Source of the DNA: Boswellia sacra
Taxonomy: Eukaryota > Streptophyta > Magnoliopsida > Sapindales > Burseraceae
Assembly: GCA_013180625.2 (NCBI GenBank)
Contig: SNVD02014553.1
Location: 496,001-560,000 of the forward strand
DNA length: 64,000 nt
Reading direction: 5' to 3'
Shown here in pieces: positions 33,917 through 46,899 of this stretch. The stretch's first letter is position 1. Every line of letters begins with the position of its first letter. A program made the translations under genes and the position numbers. Under the pieces are notes generated by a model that ran no database searches, was not told the origin of the DNA, and saw only the letters and a list, made by a program, of their open reading frames with translations.

Positions 33917-35314
33917 CTCTTCCCTTATATATCTATTGTATTCTTCACATATGAATGTTAATTATCAACACATGCAATATTCTATATTCCATCAGTTTCA
34001 TTATTTAGGTAAGCATTTTAATGTATTTCCTAAACAATTTAGTTCTCTTTCAATTTGCATGGTCAAGATTGAATTTGCAATCTAATCTTTATTTCACTTG
34101 ACTCACTTACTCTAAGCGCCATTATAGTTTCGCACATATACAATCTCTCACAATTGATGTCCGTCTTTAATTTAGTTTCATGTCAGGTCGAACGATTTTC
34201 AGTTTTAAATTTAATTACAAAATTTATGAACTGATTTTGTCATAGTTCTTTTTGAAAAGCGTAATCTCTGAAAAGTTTGATAACATGATAGTGATAGTGA
34301 CGAATTAGAAAAGCGATGAGAAAATTGATCATAAAACATGTTTCAATATTTACACATCTTTTAGCTCTATAATTATCATAAAGTAGAACTTATAATTTGT
34401 ATCTATCCTATACTAACACAAGTTAAATTGGTTGCACCGAGTTCTTTTCCCTTTGATTTTCCATAATCCAATAATAAGAAATTATTGAGTTGGCATTAAA
34501 AAAACTGTTTTTAACTTTCATCTTACAACCATTATTTTATATTAATCACATATAGAAGAAAAATAAATTATTATCATTCTTCTATATGTGTCCAAGTTTT
34601 TATTCCCCTTTATTTTGAATCTATTTAAAATTCGGTCATGCATAATTTTACGTACCTGATTATATTTTGAAACCTGAAGATTTAATATGATATAGGAAAA
34701 TTTAGACTAGCACCTCCAAGGTTTGGTCTAAACCAAAAATTTGGTAAACCAATGTAACAGCCTTAGATTAACAATAAAATACTAAAATACCTCTTAAGTT
34801 GTCCTTAATTTTCATTATATAAATTAAATTAAAAATTCATTCATTTAAAAAATGCAATGACAATCCCTTACATAATTTGAATTATAGAAAATTTAATGAA
34901 ATTACAAATCTATTTAAAATCTTCCACAAACACAACAATGTAAGAAATAGTTAATTTATTATAAGCTTTCAAAAGTCAAACTAATAAGAACATCTTTAAA
35001 TTACACAATTAAAATATTTTTATTCTATTTTCTATATTATAAATTCATTGTAATAATTTTTTTAATTTTAGTTATATAATTTTATAAAATTAATATAATG
35101 AAAAAAATAGCTTAAAGGTACACATCTTAATCTCTATTATGTAAATAACAGTAAAATAGTATGAAAGGTGTAAAATGAAAAAGACCATAATATCGAGGGA
35201 GGACACTAATAAGCACTAAGTTTTATTGCTTCGTAATGATAGCTTTCTCAATGCCTCAAACCCAAAGGTATTGTAGAGATTACAAATCGTGCATGACTAT
35301 TTATAGGCAAGTTC
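33917..35314. other. AT-rich spacer, no gene seen
   Basis: There is no convincing coding frame, RNA gene or repeat with defined ends between copia C and copia D. Confidence 0.5.
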
Positions 35315-35879
35315 TGTTACGCAATGCGGAAGTGATACCAACAAAACAACCAATTGCACAACCACAAACTATGCTAGATAATTGAATATAATAGCAACTA
35401 AAGAGGGCAATCAATCAACCAACAATGCAGAAATAGAAATAACACCAAGATTTAATGAGGTTTGATATTGTTACCTACGTATTCGGGCCCCGCTGAAGAA
35501 ACTTTTCACTATCCTCAAAGAGAATTACAAACTTTTAGGCCACAATACAAATACCACAACTATTGGGTCAAATTGCAATTACTCGAATAGTTGGGTCAAA
35601 CTGTAATTATCCAAACAATTGGGTCATAATAAAATACCCAAAACCAAAGGGGGAAAAAGAAATATTACAAACTTTAAGGTTCTTAATGAAATGCCCTTAA
35701 ACTATGAGGTCTTATATGAGACCTTACACAATATAGAGGGAGGGGTGAAGGAGAATTCAAATGGGAAACTTAAACATCTTCCACATGGCTTCTTTTATAA
35801 GCTCACATGAGACCCAAGCTTTACTATTTAACCAATGTAGGATTCCTCCCACTTGCATATGAGCCAAAAAAACTCAATA
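35315..35879 (-). repeat. Copia D 3' LTR
   Basis: This LTR starts TGTTACGCAATGCGGAAG on the plus strand and ends ACTCAATA, where the other copy has ACTCAACA. Confidence 0.92.
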
Positions 35880-35981
35880 AATCTCCACCTTGGCGAATAT
35901 GCTAAATCCACCACAAGACTCTTCTTTTTCTCATATTCTCTATCACAGCTGCAACGCCTCCAAATGCACCTAATGGCGCAG

Positions 35982-37500
35982 TCAAACTCGCGCAATGTTG
36001 ATCAAGTTCAAATAATGACTAAACTTGATCGCTATCATAACCTTAGTCAACATATCTGTGAGATTCTCGGCAGTCACAATTTTCTGAAGTAAGATTCTCC
36101 CTTCATCAATAATCTCTTGCACAAAATGATACCAAACATCAATATGCTTTGTACGAACATGGAATACTGGATTCTTCGCTAAATGGATAACACTCTCACT
36201 GTCAGAATAAAGAGTGATCTTCTTTTGCCCAATTTCCAATTCATCTAGCAATCCTTGTAACCAAATAGCTTCCTTCACAGTCTCTGTCATTGTCATATAC
36301 TCTACCTCTATAGTAGACAAAGCCACCGTAGACTGTAAAGTAGACTTCTAACTCACTGATGCTCTTGCAAGAGTAAACACGTAACCGGTTATCCAACAAC
36401 GTTTATCCAAATCACCAGCATAATCTGAATCAATATAACCAATAGCATACTAATCACACGTATCATCCTTCTCAAAGACTAAGCTAGCATCTACGGTTTT
36501 CAGCAAATACCGTAGAATCCATTTCACTGCTTGCCAATGTCCTTTACTAGGATCATGTATATACCTACTCACAACTCCAACTGCATCTGAAATGTCGGGT
36601 CTTGTACACACCATAGCATACATTAGGCTACCAACTGCATTAGCATATGAAACTCGAGACATATACTCTCGTTCTCATTTGTACTAGGAGATAAAGATGC
36701 ACTGAGGTTCATATGACGAGCAAGTGGGGTATTTACAGGTTTTAACTGCTCTGTAATGCCAAACCGCTGTAATACCTTCTTCAGATACTGCTTTTGAGTC
36801 AAACAAATCTTACCTCTCTTTCTATCTCTGCTAATCTCCATACCTAGTGTCTTTTTAACATCACCCAAATCTTTCATCTCAAACTCTTGATTTAACTAAA
36901 TCTTTAACTTCTCAATTTCTTCGACATTCGTCAAAGCTAGAAACATATCATCAATATATAAGAGTAGATATATGAAAGAACCATCACGTAGCCTCTGAAA
37001 ATACACACAATTATCAAATTTGCTTCTTGTACACCTCTGACCCATCATAAACCTATCAAATCGCTTGTACCACTGCCTCGGAGATTGTTTCAAACCATAA
37101 AGCGATCTTTTCAGTTTACAAACCAAATTTTCCTTACTAGCAACTTTGAATCCCTCTGGCTGAGTTTTATAGATTTCCTCTTCCAAGTCACCATGTAAAA
37201 ATATAGTTTTTACATCAAGTTGAACTAGTTCCATATTCATCTGAGCTACCAAGGCCAACAAAATTATAATGGAAGAATGTTTCACAACTGGAGAAAATAT
37301 CCCATTATAGTCAATTTCTTCCCTCTAAGCGTAGCCTGTAGCCACCAACCTTGCATTTTAGCAGACACTATTCTTGTTAGGAAATCCATCTTTCTTTGTA
37401 AATACCCATTTGCACATAATTACCTTTTTACCCTTCAGTAATTGAGCTAGCTCCCAAGTTTCATTTTTCTAAAGAGACTCCATCTCTTTGCTCATAGCTG
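35982..37500 (-). pseudogene. Copia D reverse transcriptase and RNase H
   Basis: This gene reads leftward. RT pieces include VQLDVKTIFLHGDLEEEIYK, CKLKRSLYGLKQSPRQWY and LLYIDDMFLA (YIDD, about 36935-36965), then MKDLGDVKKTLGMEI. A frame change near 36640 leads to GSLMYAMVCTRPDISDAVG. RNase H runs 36330-35982 with STIEVEYMTMTE and HIDVWYHFVQE. Stops and frame changes are frequent. The polyprotein upstream of RT is missing up to the 5' LTR. Confidence 0.87.
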
Positions 37501-37693
37501 TCTTCCACTAATCAACTTTAGAACATCTGACTGCCTCTTACAAATAAGCTCGATGCACAAATCACCAATAACCAAGCTCCAACAAACTATTATATTCAAT
37601 AATTAGCAATCCAAATTTAACAACCTAGAATAGTAGTAAGTGCTTCAATGAAATAGCCGCTAACTACCCAAAACCTTAGGCTTTGACACCAAT

Positions 37694-38274
37694 TGTTACG
37701 CAATGCGGAAGTGATACCAACAAAACAATCAAATGCACAACCGCAAACTATGCCAGATAATTGAATATAATAACAACTAAAGAGGGCAACCAATCAATCA
37801 ATAACGCAGAAATAGAAAGAATACCAAGATTTAACGAGGTTCGGTATTGTTACCAACGTCCTCGGGTGCCGCTGAAGAAATCTTTCACTATCTTCAAAGA
37901 GAATTACAAACTTTTAGGCCATAATACAAATACAACAACTATTAGGCCAAATTGTAATTACCCGAATAGTTGGGCCAAACTGTAATTACCTAAATAATTG
38001 GATAATACTACAAATATCCAAAACCAAAGGGGGAAAAAGAAATATTACAAACTTTAAGGTCCTTAATGAAAGGCCTTTAAACTATGAGGTCTTATATGAG
38101 ACCTTACACAATATTTTTGGGGGGGGGGGGAGGTGGGGGTTGAAGGAGAATTTTAAATGGGACACTTAAATATCTCCCACATGACTTCTTTCATAAGCCT
38201 ACATGAGACCCAAGCTTTACTACTTAACCAATGTGGGATTCCTCCCACTTGCATATGAGCCAGAAAACTCAACA
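37694..38274 (-). repeat. Copia D 5' LTR
   Basis: This is the partner of 35315-35879. It contains a short poly-G run near 38118 that the other copy lacks. Confidence 0.92.
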
Positions 38275-38279
38275 AGTTC

Positions 38280-39248
38280 ACCGTACTCAGAACCAATGAA
38301 ATTCTACACAAATGCTTGCCACTCAAGTTAAGCTCTGCACAATATACAATAGCACCTTAAGTCTAATCTGCCTACGCTGCAATGCAGTACAACTAATGGT
38401 AAATAGTTGACTACACTGCATTGTGGTGGCTGCAGTGTAGCTTCTCCCCCTCCACTCATTTTCTTGCAATCCGATTCTGACACGGGAAATAAGAGTTGGC
38501 TTGCTGTCTTGCTTTAGTGAGTAGGCTGTAGAGGAGTGTACTTTTATTTTTATTCTACAGGAGGGTGGTAGGGCTCCACTACCTTACACATCACAACAGT
38601 TTCTAAATTAATAGACAAAGATATCATTCAATATAAATATTTGGCCACGCATTGGGGATGTGAAAAAATTTTCATATTATTTAATTTTATTTTTTGGGAT
38701 AATGTCATGGATTACCCCTACATTTTGGCTTCACATTGTATATATAAGCTGTTTACACTTTCATCTAAATTTCATTCTTACATTTTCAAAACTCATTGTA
38801 GATTACCCTTCTATTAGTTTTGTTGTTAGATAAATCTAAATAAGTTGATTTTAAAGGGTTAAATTCGTCATTTAAGTTTTTGTCAGTTATAATATGAAAA
38901 TTAATTTGTTTTTCTCACTACAAGTTCTTTGTCTTATTCTCACAAGAGACCTAAATGTATCCTAGAAAACCAACAAAACCCAAAAATTTACAGCATCAAA
39001 TGAGAGTCTATCCAAATCAGACAAAATAGCCACTTCAGATTCTGCACCATATATTAGCCCCACAATAGCCCCTCACAATAATTTTTTTTTTAAAAGAAAA
39101 ACCTAGAAGCAGAAAAAACAGCAGCATTGCCTACATGCAATCACATTGGCCCCCACAATCAAATAGTAAGCCACCACCATTTCAAAGTCATTCAATTTTA
39201 GAAGAATGCTAGCGTAATTAACCCAACACAATACCCACTACAATATAA
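38280..39248. other. Spacer, no gene seen
   Basis: This mixed AT-rich sequence between copia D and MULE-B has no coding frame I can support. Confidence 0.5.
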
Positions 39249-39535
39249 GGGTGTGGCTACAGTACTACTAAAGTATTGGTACTGCAGTTACTGTTAAGCT
39301 ACTGTATAGAGGAAAGGTGGTTGAATGACACGTGGCTGCAATATGGAGAAACAGACAAAAGACGTAAAAGGGCTGTAACCTGTTTCAATGACTGGCTCCG
39401 TTCCTGCTCAATATGTATATACAATGCTCCCGCCCAAAGTATAATAATATTAAAACAATTAACGAAAGTCGTGTAGAACACATAAATATCAAACAAAAAA
39501 AAATCCAAATTTATGGAAAAGTCATAAACATTATG
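39249..39535 (+). repeat. MULE-B left terminal inverted repeat
   Basis: This segment shares blocks such as AAGTATTGGTACTG, GTTTCAATGACTGGCT, CCAAAGTATAATAATATT and TTTATGGAAAAG with the reverse complement of 60415-60693. The match fades past about 39535. Confidence 0.88.
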
Positions 39536-42500
39536 GATGAAATAGGATGAAGTCGTAAAAAAATTACTGTTCACTAATGGGACCTACAAAAATAAAATAT
39601 TTCAAACAGGTAATTTTGTGTAAAAACTCGTAATTTGTGAGTAAAATTTGTAAAAGACATATAACAAGACATAAAAATCACTACTTATTTTGGCAAAATT
39701 TTAATAGAAATTAGTATTTAAAATCGTAAAAGTAACCAATTTTACGTAGTGTAAAAATTGTAATAGATAAATAAATATCGACGTAAAAATTGTAATAGAT
39801 AAATAAATATCGACACTACACATAAGGGGTTATTTTTACAAAGTTGTATAAATAAATATCATAGAAAAGTCGTAAAAGCAAAATAAAAAGTTGTAAAGGA
39901 CAGGACTATTCACATAAGGGGGACAAAATGAAATATAGGAGCAAATGAGCGTTTAAGGTGGCTAACATGTTTGTAAAAGGTGGCATGTAAAAAGTCAAAA
40001 AAGCAAAATTTGCCTTTTATCATAAAATGGCCAAATTAACTATTTATTTGTTCCAAATTGCCCATTTGGCGATATAATGTAATTGTTGTAAACTACAAAT
40101 AGAAGTCATAAATGACAGTGTATTGTAATTGAAAGAAAAAATTACGTAAAACAATTAACTATTCATGCCCATGCTTTTTTTTTGGAAAAGTTACTTAGTA
40201 ATATAAATCCAAAAAAGTTATAATGTACAAAAATCCGAGGGGCATACCCCAAGAATTACAAAAGGACGTAAAGTCCAAACATACAATCCAACAAAAAGAT
40301 AGAAAATGAAGGCCACAAGCAGCCTAAAACAAAGTAAAAAAGCCACAAACGGCCTTAACAACATAGAAGAGAAATGATCACAAATGGTCTAAAACATAAA
40401 AATACAAGAGCTTTAACCCTTCTTGTTTTTCTTCTTCTTACCCTTCTTTACCAGGGTAGCTGGGGTGTCCGAATGAGTATGGTAAATCCTATCAGATTGA
40501 TCATCCTTGCTAAGCCCATTCAAAGGCTCAAAACGAGTGGGAGAAGACTCAGGAGGTATCCGCCCTGAGGAAATAGATGCCTCATGCCCATGCTGCCAGA
40601 CCCAAGTTTTTGAAATTCGTAATATATTATGTAAAATCAGTCAAGTAGTGTGTAAAACTCATAAACAACATGTACATTATCGTTTATGGTCTCTCCCGCT
40701 AATTGCAACAATAGCCAAAATCACTATTTACACATTATGTGTCAAATGACACAAATGACCAATGACTATTAAGTCAATATAATTATTGTAAACACAAATG
40801 AAAGTTGTGAACCAATAATCTCCTTCTTGCATCAAAGGAGGAAATGCAGTATTTAACTCTAATCCTTAATCCTTAACTTAAACAAAGGGAGTAGCCAGCA
40901 ACCTTTTCGCTTGATTCGTTTCAAATCCATGATTTTTAATGCATGGAATCGCCTCATTTTCTTTGATAAGCTTCACAGAATGTATAAGCTGAAGAAGTGA
41001 TTTCCTTTCCCATCCCCACCGCAATCCCTCACACCTTGTGGCCAAGTCTAGGTTTTAAGATATATTTCGCTATTTCATATGGCCAAATGAATGTGTGGTT
41101 CCATTGATTGTATTATGAGCTTTGAAGTTTCCCCCTTACGCAGGATTTGTAACAGCGGTTCTTTGGGGTATTTCACAACATCTCGGAATGCTATAATGGG
41201 TTATTACAATGGTCCACTATATCCATTGGTTGAGCTAAGTTTATGTTGTTTCACTTGTAGGTGTTAAAATTATTAGTTTGGTTGGCATTTGTATAATATG
41301 GCAATTGAATTTGATTGGTCTTACAAGTGTTTATGTTATCAGTTATTGTTATTTAGTGATGTGGTGTTGTTGGTGAAATGTCATTGTCCATCACACATGA
41401 TGAATCTTCATCCATTATTTTTGTTGTCAAAATCTGTAGATTCATGATTGTATTCGTTTTATCATAAATTTACCTATGTTCGTCGAAGTAGTGGCGTTAG
41501 TGATTTGAGACTATGTTAATTGATTGGTTACTAAATCCATATATATAAATGGTTATATTTTTTTGGTCAAGTTTATACGAGTCAATGAAGGTTTAAGCTT
41601 TGTCGTCAATCTATAGGCTATTATATTTAGCAAAGAACCCGGTGGTTGACCAAAGAATCTAATATAGTCGACCATGTTCAGAGCAATGCCTTCTCAATAG
41701 CATTGTGGTGTTCTCTAATATTTACAAAACTATAGGCAACGATTTAGTATATAGCTAGCGACATGGCACAACATGTTGACATTACTGTGGATTGTTGTTT
41801 AGACGCTCATATCTAATAGGGGAGGGTTGAATGAGTCAAAATCACCCTTTTTATTCTATTCCTGTCTCATTTATACTTATATGCAATTCTATCATTGATT
41901 GTTGAATTATGCATCTGCCACTGCTGACATACATCAATCTCTAAGAAAGACATTGCATCACTTACTTTGTAACCCAAGGCCAATATGAGCTGCGATATTT
42001 AATATTCACTTTTATGTTATTAGGCGGGGCATCTTTGATTACGATTTCTTATCTTGTTAGTTAAAGGTACATATAAGAAACCCAAATATTTTTAAGCATT
42101 AGCATGCCTTGTAGTCATTCTTTTCGATATTGACAAAGGAGCATAATATTGGTTTTTTGTTTCTCCAATTGTATATGTGCTCTTGCACAATGTTGTTTTG
42201 CGCAAATGGGGTCATTGATCGCTACACATTAACTAGTCAAGAGTTTTTCCATTGTTAGTCTACATTGTAGGTAGAGATTTGGGAACGTCCTGATTTCAAG
42301 TTGCAATGCATGTTCCATAGAGCGAATAAATCGTGGTTCATCAATTTTGATGGCACAACCCTTAAAGTTTTTGTGAATTTGTACGTATGCAATCATTTTC
42401 TCTTCGAAGAGGGAATAATCAATTAAATGGCATATTAACTTTAGGTTTGACAGATTTCCTTGGGAATTGCCATATTGAAGACCTCAGTTGACATAGAAAG

Positions 42501-44846
42501 AAGTTGCTGATAGGGCTTTTCATGGTGATGAATAAATGCATTATGTATAAGGGGGCAAGACTTCATTGAAATCTAGATACAAAGACCTTCTTTTATTGCT
42601 GTTATTCTTTTGTTGTTCAAAAATTTTGTTGTTCCTTTAGTTATTTAATGTTAGTATCCTATGAGGATAAGGCCAATGTGATAAAATTGTCTAAAACATC
42701 CAAATAACTGCTTAAAACGTTGGTTTCTGTTGCGTATATAGGCATCAATCACACCTTATTTCCCTTTCCTTGCATTGCATTTATTAACATGTCTAGTGCT
42801 CATGGGTTTTGGTTTGACATAAAGATATTAGGGCTTAGCACTTGTACAAACGTATATCCAATTCAACTATCATGGCACACTCCATCCACGTATGTATATT
42901 TTACTACCACTTTTGATATCTTGGTTTACATGGAACACATGTACCTCATGTCCGTCATAGTATCAACTTTTTCTTGCTGCACCATAATGTTCTTAGTTTT
43001 GATGAAGGCATTCATTCCTTCACCATACTTGTAATAGATAACCAAGATTAACAGCCTTCATTTTTTCTGATGTCGTATTCCCCGACTACGTTGATGATGT
43101 TATCAGACCATATTCACCATGTCAGTTATATTCCCGATCTAACACTGATAACATGTATTGTATGCATGATATATATTGATTAGCTGGAGTTGACGTTTGC
43201 CTAGGTTTATTGATTAATTTATATCTTATAGGCCATATGCTAAAGTTGTATCTTTAGTTGCAAGATGCTAGCATTTCATCTGGCAGATGTGAATTATGTA
43301 TCAGCAGGTTGTGAATTGGTGTAGGTAAATACCCATTTTTGTCCGAGATCTATTACACATTGGTACACTAGCAAATCCTGGGTCTTTCTTGTCATCTATT
43401 GAAGACAACGCTGCACATTATACAACAAACATACAGAGACTACATTGTTGATTAAGTTAACATATTGCATCAATTTATGGTAACGTATCTCATCCTATTA
43501 TGCTTCCTCAAGGTGATGTTAATGTGCCCCCTTTGTAAATTATTGGCTGTCTATACATGACCTTCATTGTAAATAGCATCCACAACAGATCAGCACTTCT
43601 TTAAGTGTTGCTATTAATCTACCACTATATTGTACACATTTAGTTTATGCATGCATATAGTTAGGAATAGCTTTCCCTCCATGTTCCCTGATTTTGACGA
43701 GTGAGAAAGCACATAGGTGTTTCAATTTGTGTTGTTGTGTATATACACTCTTTTTTCTACTAAACTTCAAATCTATATAACCTTAGTCACAGATGATAAG
43801 GTGAAGTTGTATTTTGAGGACCAGTTGACTCCTACATTACCCAACCTGAATTATCCTCCTGAATAATCCTCTTAGACTATGGTTTATTCATACGTTTAGT
43901 GCACACAACGAAATGAACCTTTAACAATGAACCTAAATGTTTATTATCCTAGTATTAACTCATTTCCTTCGAAATGCACTAAAGTCAATATTGTACTATG
44001 TACTATGATTATGCAAGTCATAATGTAACGAGCAGTTTGGCTCTTTCCCTCTTCACTTTTCTATTATTCACATGATCAATAATATACATACTGCAATCTA
44101 ATTGCTATAGTTCAAGTGCAAGCCTGGGTCATGGAGGAATTTAAAATGGAATTTCTCAATTTCGTGATTACCAAAAGGGTCCATTTCATAAACCACTAGA
44201 TGGGTTTAAGAGGCAAGTTTGGTCCGGGTATGAGGAACAATGTATATCATTGTTTTGTTTTATTTCCAGAAGGAAGAAGTTCTATTCATATGATCAACCC
44301 TTTTGAATAAAGTACAATTAATGCAGCCTAACGCCGTTTATGCTACCTAGTAGTAACCTAAACTTAATGTGTAATCATTTTTTGACATGATCTTTTGCTT
44401 GAAAGCAAAATTCTTCGTATCCCAGGCCTTTTCCATATATTCTCCCTTACTCCCACTGGGTTCCAACTACGACTAGGCACAAATTGATCAACTCCTTCAG
44501 ACAACCCTTCATGTCCCATAGATATCTGTAAGCTTTTCAATATAACAACAATAAGTCCGTATGTTATTCCTATGTTTTATTTCGAGTATAAAGTTAAAAT
44601 GCTTTGTTGAACGTTGAATTTGCATGCCTCTTATTCTTTTATTGAGCAACATATGGCATGAAATGTTACGTTAGGTTCCATTATATGTTTAGGTTTACAT
44701 GATACTACCCAGCCATCTTGATTTTGTTGATGTTTTGATTTTCATTCATTCGGGTCTAATTATATTTGGTTTAATAGTGTAATGTTTTATTTATCATTGA
44801 CAATATTGACAAATTTTGTTGTTCAGGATCATAGTAGACACTTGTA
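39536..44846. other. MULE-B interior, no gene recognised
   Basis: About 5.3 kb of T-rich sequence has only short open frames (for example 42720-43034) and no motif I recognise. It may hold decayed transposon coding sequence or introns. Confidence 0.45.
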
Positions 44847-45325
44847 ATGGCTTTGTTTCAGTTAAACATTCATGTTCGTGGATACGGTTACTTCCCATGG
44901 ATACGAGTGAATGCTGATAAGGTTTGTTTATATGTAGTCATCACGGCTATATCGTTAAAGATACCTTCACTCCAAGTGCATGACTACAGGCAACTAAAGC
45001 TTTGGGTTCGCTTTCCATGGAACTGTGACACTATGTTCATTGAGTTTGACAACGACTTGCTTGATCTTTTAAGCTTCTACCAACTTCGAGATAAAGACAT
45101 AGTGACCTTTCATTTCAAAAGGTGCTCAACGAAGACTGTGAACTTTGGCTACCAAAGCATGCTAAACAACGCCACCGTCTTTATCTCCAACTGTTAAAGG
45201 AACAACGTGCTATCTATCGAATGAATCTTATGCAAGATTGTCAACAACGTCTTGATGATGGCGTAGTTGTTAGTAGTGATGGTAGTAACAGCGACAACGA
45301 AGAAGGTTTCGATTGGCATGCATAA
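44847..45325 (+). pseudogene. Unrecognised reading frame in MULE-B
   Basis: A 116-codon frame starts MALFQLNIHVRGYGYFPWIR and includes KLWVRFPWNCDTMFIEFDND. An overlapping frame continues with a Gln/Lys/Glu-rich stretch ending in an acidic Ser/Asp tail (SSDGSNSDNEEGFDWHA), which looks like a true C-terminus after a frameshift. I do not recognise a family. The longest clear frame in this half of the element, it may be an accessory transposon protein. Confidence 0.35.
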
Positions 45326-46899
45326 TAGAAGGACTTAATCTTATCCCGCCAGTTCAGCTGTTTAGAGTATAGTTAATGTTATTTTTAAATGCCTTTCAAA
45401 CTCTTTGATTATATATTGATGTTTCAATGGCCTACTATAATTTCCCATTTGTCTCTAAAACTCTTCATAACTTACATTGCATCCTTTTTTACTTATGCAA
45501 TATAATAGTATATTACTTATGTCCCCCACAAGGCCATAATCAACAACAACTTCCTAATGTTTCATGAATATGCTTACTTATTTTGTTAATGAATAATTTA
45601 TTACCTTCTAACTAGGAACACATATCGGTAGCTAAATCCCACCCAGTTGTACCCAACTTTGAGTATCAGAATTACGTTAACATGCAAATTTATTATTAAT
45701 GGCCTTTAAAGTGATTGCTGGCGTCATTATAATCATTGTATTTGGACTTCTACTCTCGTTTTCATTCATTATTTCTTAACTCATCAAGATCATTCAACTT
45801 TTGTAGTCCTTACGATTAAGTTACACTATATCAGAGGTTGATATAAATATCTATATCTATTCCTGTTATTTTGTCCAATTACTATTTCGAGCCATGTATA
45901 AGTAAAAGAATAATATCAAAACCAATAATTTATATGATTTTTAGTCAACAATTATCATGATATATTACATAAATGCTTCTTGTAACATGCCATTTTGATA
46001 AACTATTCTATTGAATGACAAAGGCAATAGGTTTGACAACTTTACGCCAAGGTCAAGTTTAAACAATGCATCAATGTGACCTACATAACCCATAGATAGC
46101 CGTGGACAAAAATCTCGTAGCCTCTTCGCCCCATATGTGGCCCTATATGTGCAACTAGATCCCTATCTAGATGTTTCTTGCTTCAACTAAAATACATGCA
46201 ACATTTGGATGTGTTCAAACAATACACCTTTCACACATTTTGTGGGAAGCTTAAATTTCAATATTTATTGCCTCAGCTGATGGATTTTGTTTAAGCTTCT
46301 AATTTGATGTTTTCACTTGGTTCTTAAAAAGCACTTCTGTTTCATGAATAATGGATATGTATACCCTTCTATACAAGATAGTTTAACATTTAGGACAAGT
46401 AGACATCAAATCAAAACAAAATCTAATAAATTGCAAGTGCGCATCTATCTCCATAGACTAACGCTCATCTATCTCCATAGACTAACGCTTTCTTCCAGAT
46501 CCATAGTAGCCTTTGTTATAATTCCAGTTTTCCACATGCTGCATGTTTAGTTTAATTGTTCCTTGTAACTTAGATACAAAGGCTATATGCTTCAATACTC
46601 GAGTTTAGAAACATACAAATATTCGACTTGTGATACAAAGGTCCTTACTCAACCCATTTTGACAACGGTCTATATCCCCTATCCATGTCCCACTATTTAT
46701 ACATTGCCTAATCTTGGTATATACGCATATTGACCATCCCAAAATATGAGCCTATACATTTTCCAGAAGCTATTAACGAAAAACCCCACAACTTTGAAGT
46801 CTTATATAGTTCATGGCACATATTTTTCCTCTTCCTCCATTAGCAATCAAATAAACACATGCATCTGAATTCTGTATCAGCCTATGCCAATATGTACCC
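45326..46899. other. MULE-B interior, no gene recognised
   Basis: This AT-rich sequence lies between the unrecognised plus-strand frame and the Ulp1-like remnant. I see no coding frame. Confidence 0.45.

Larger units (their letters stand above)
35315..38274 (-). mobile_element. Ty1/copia element D, compact, RT/RNase H only
   Basis: This 2.96-kb minus-strand element has LTRs at 35315-35879 (3') and 37694-38274 (5') and a perfect duplication AGTTC (35310-35314, 38275-38279). Only 1.8 kb lies between the LTRs and it holds RT and RNase H remnants. Gag, protease and integrase are absent. A primer site of tRNA-Met type (TTGGTGTCAAAGCC on the minus strand) follows the 5' LTR, and a GGTGGAGATT polypurine tract precedes the 3' LTR. 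Confidence 0.92.
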
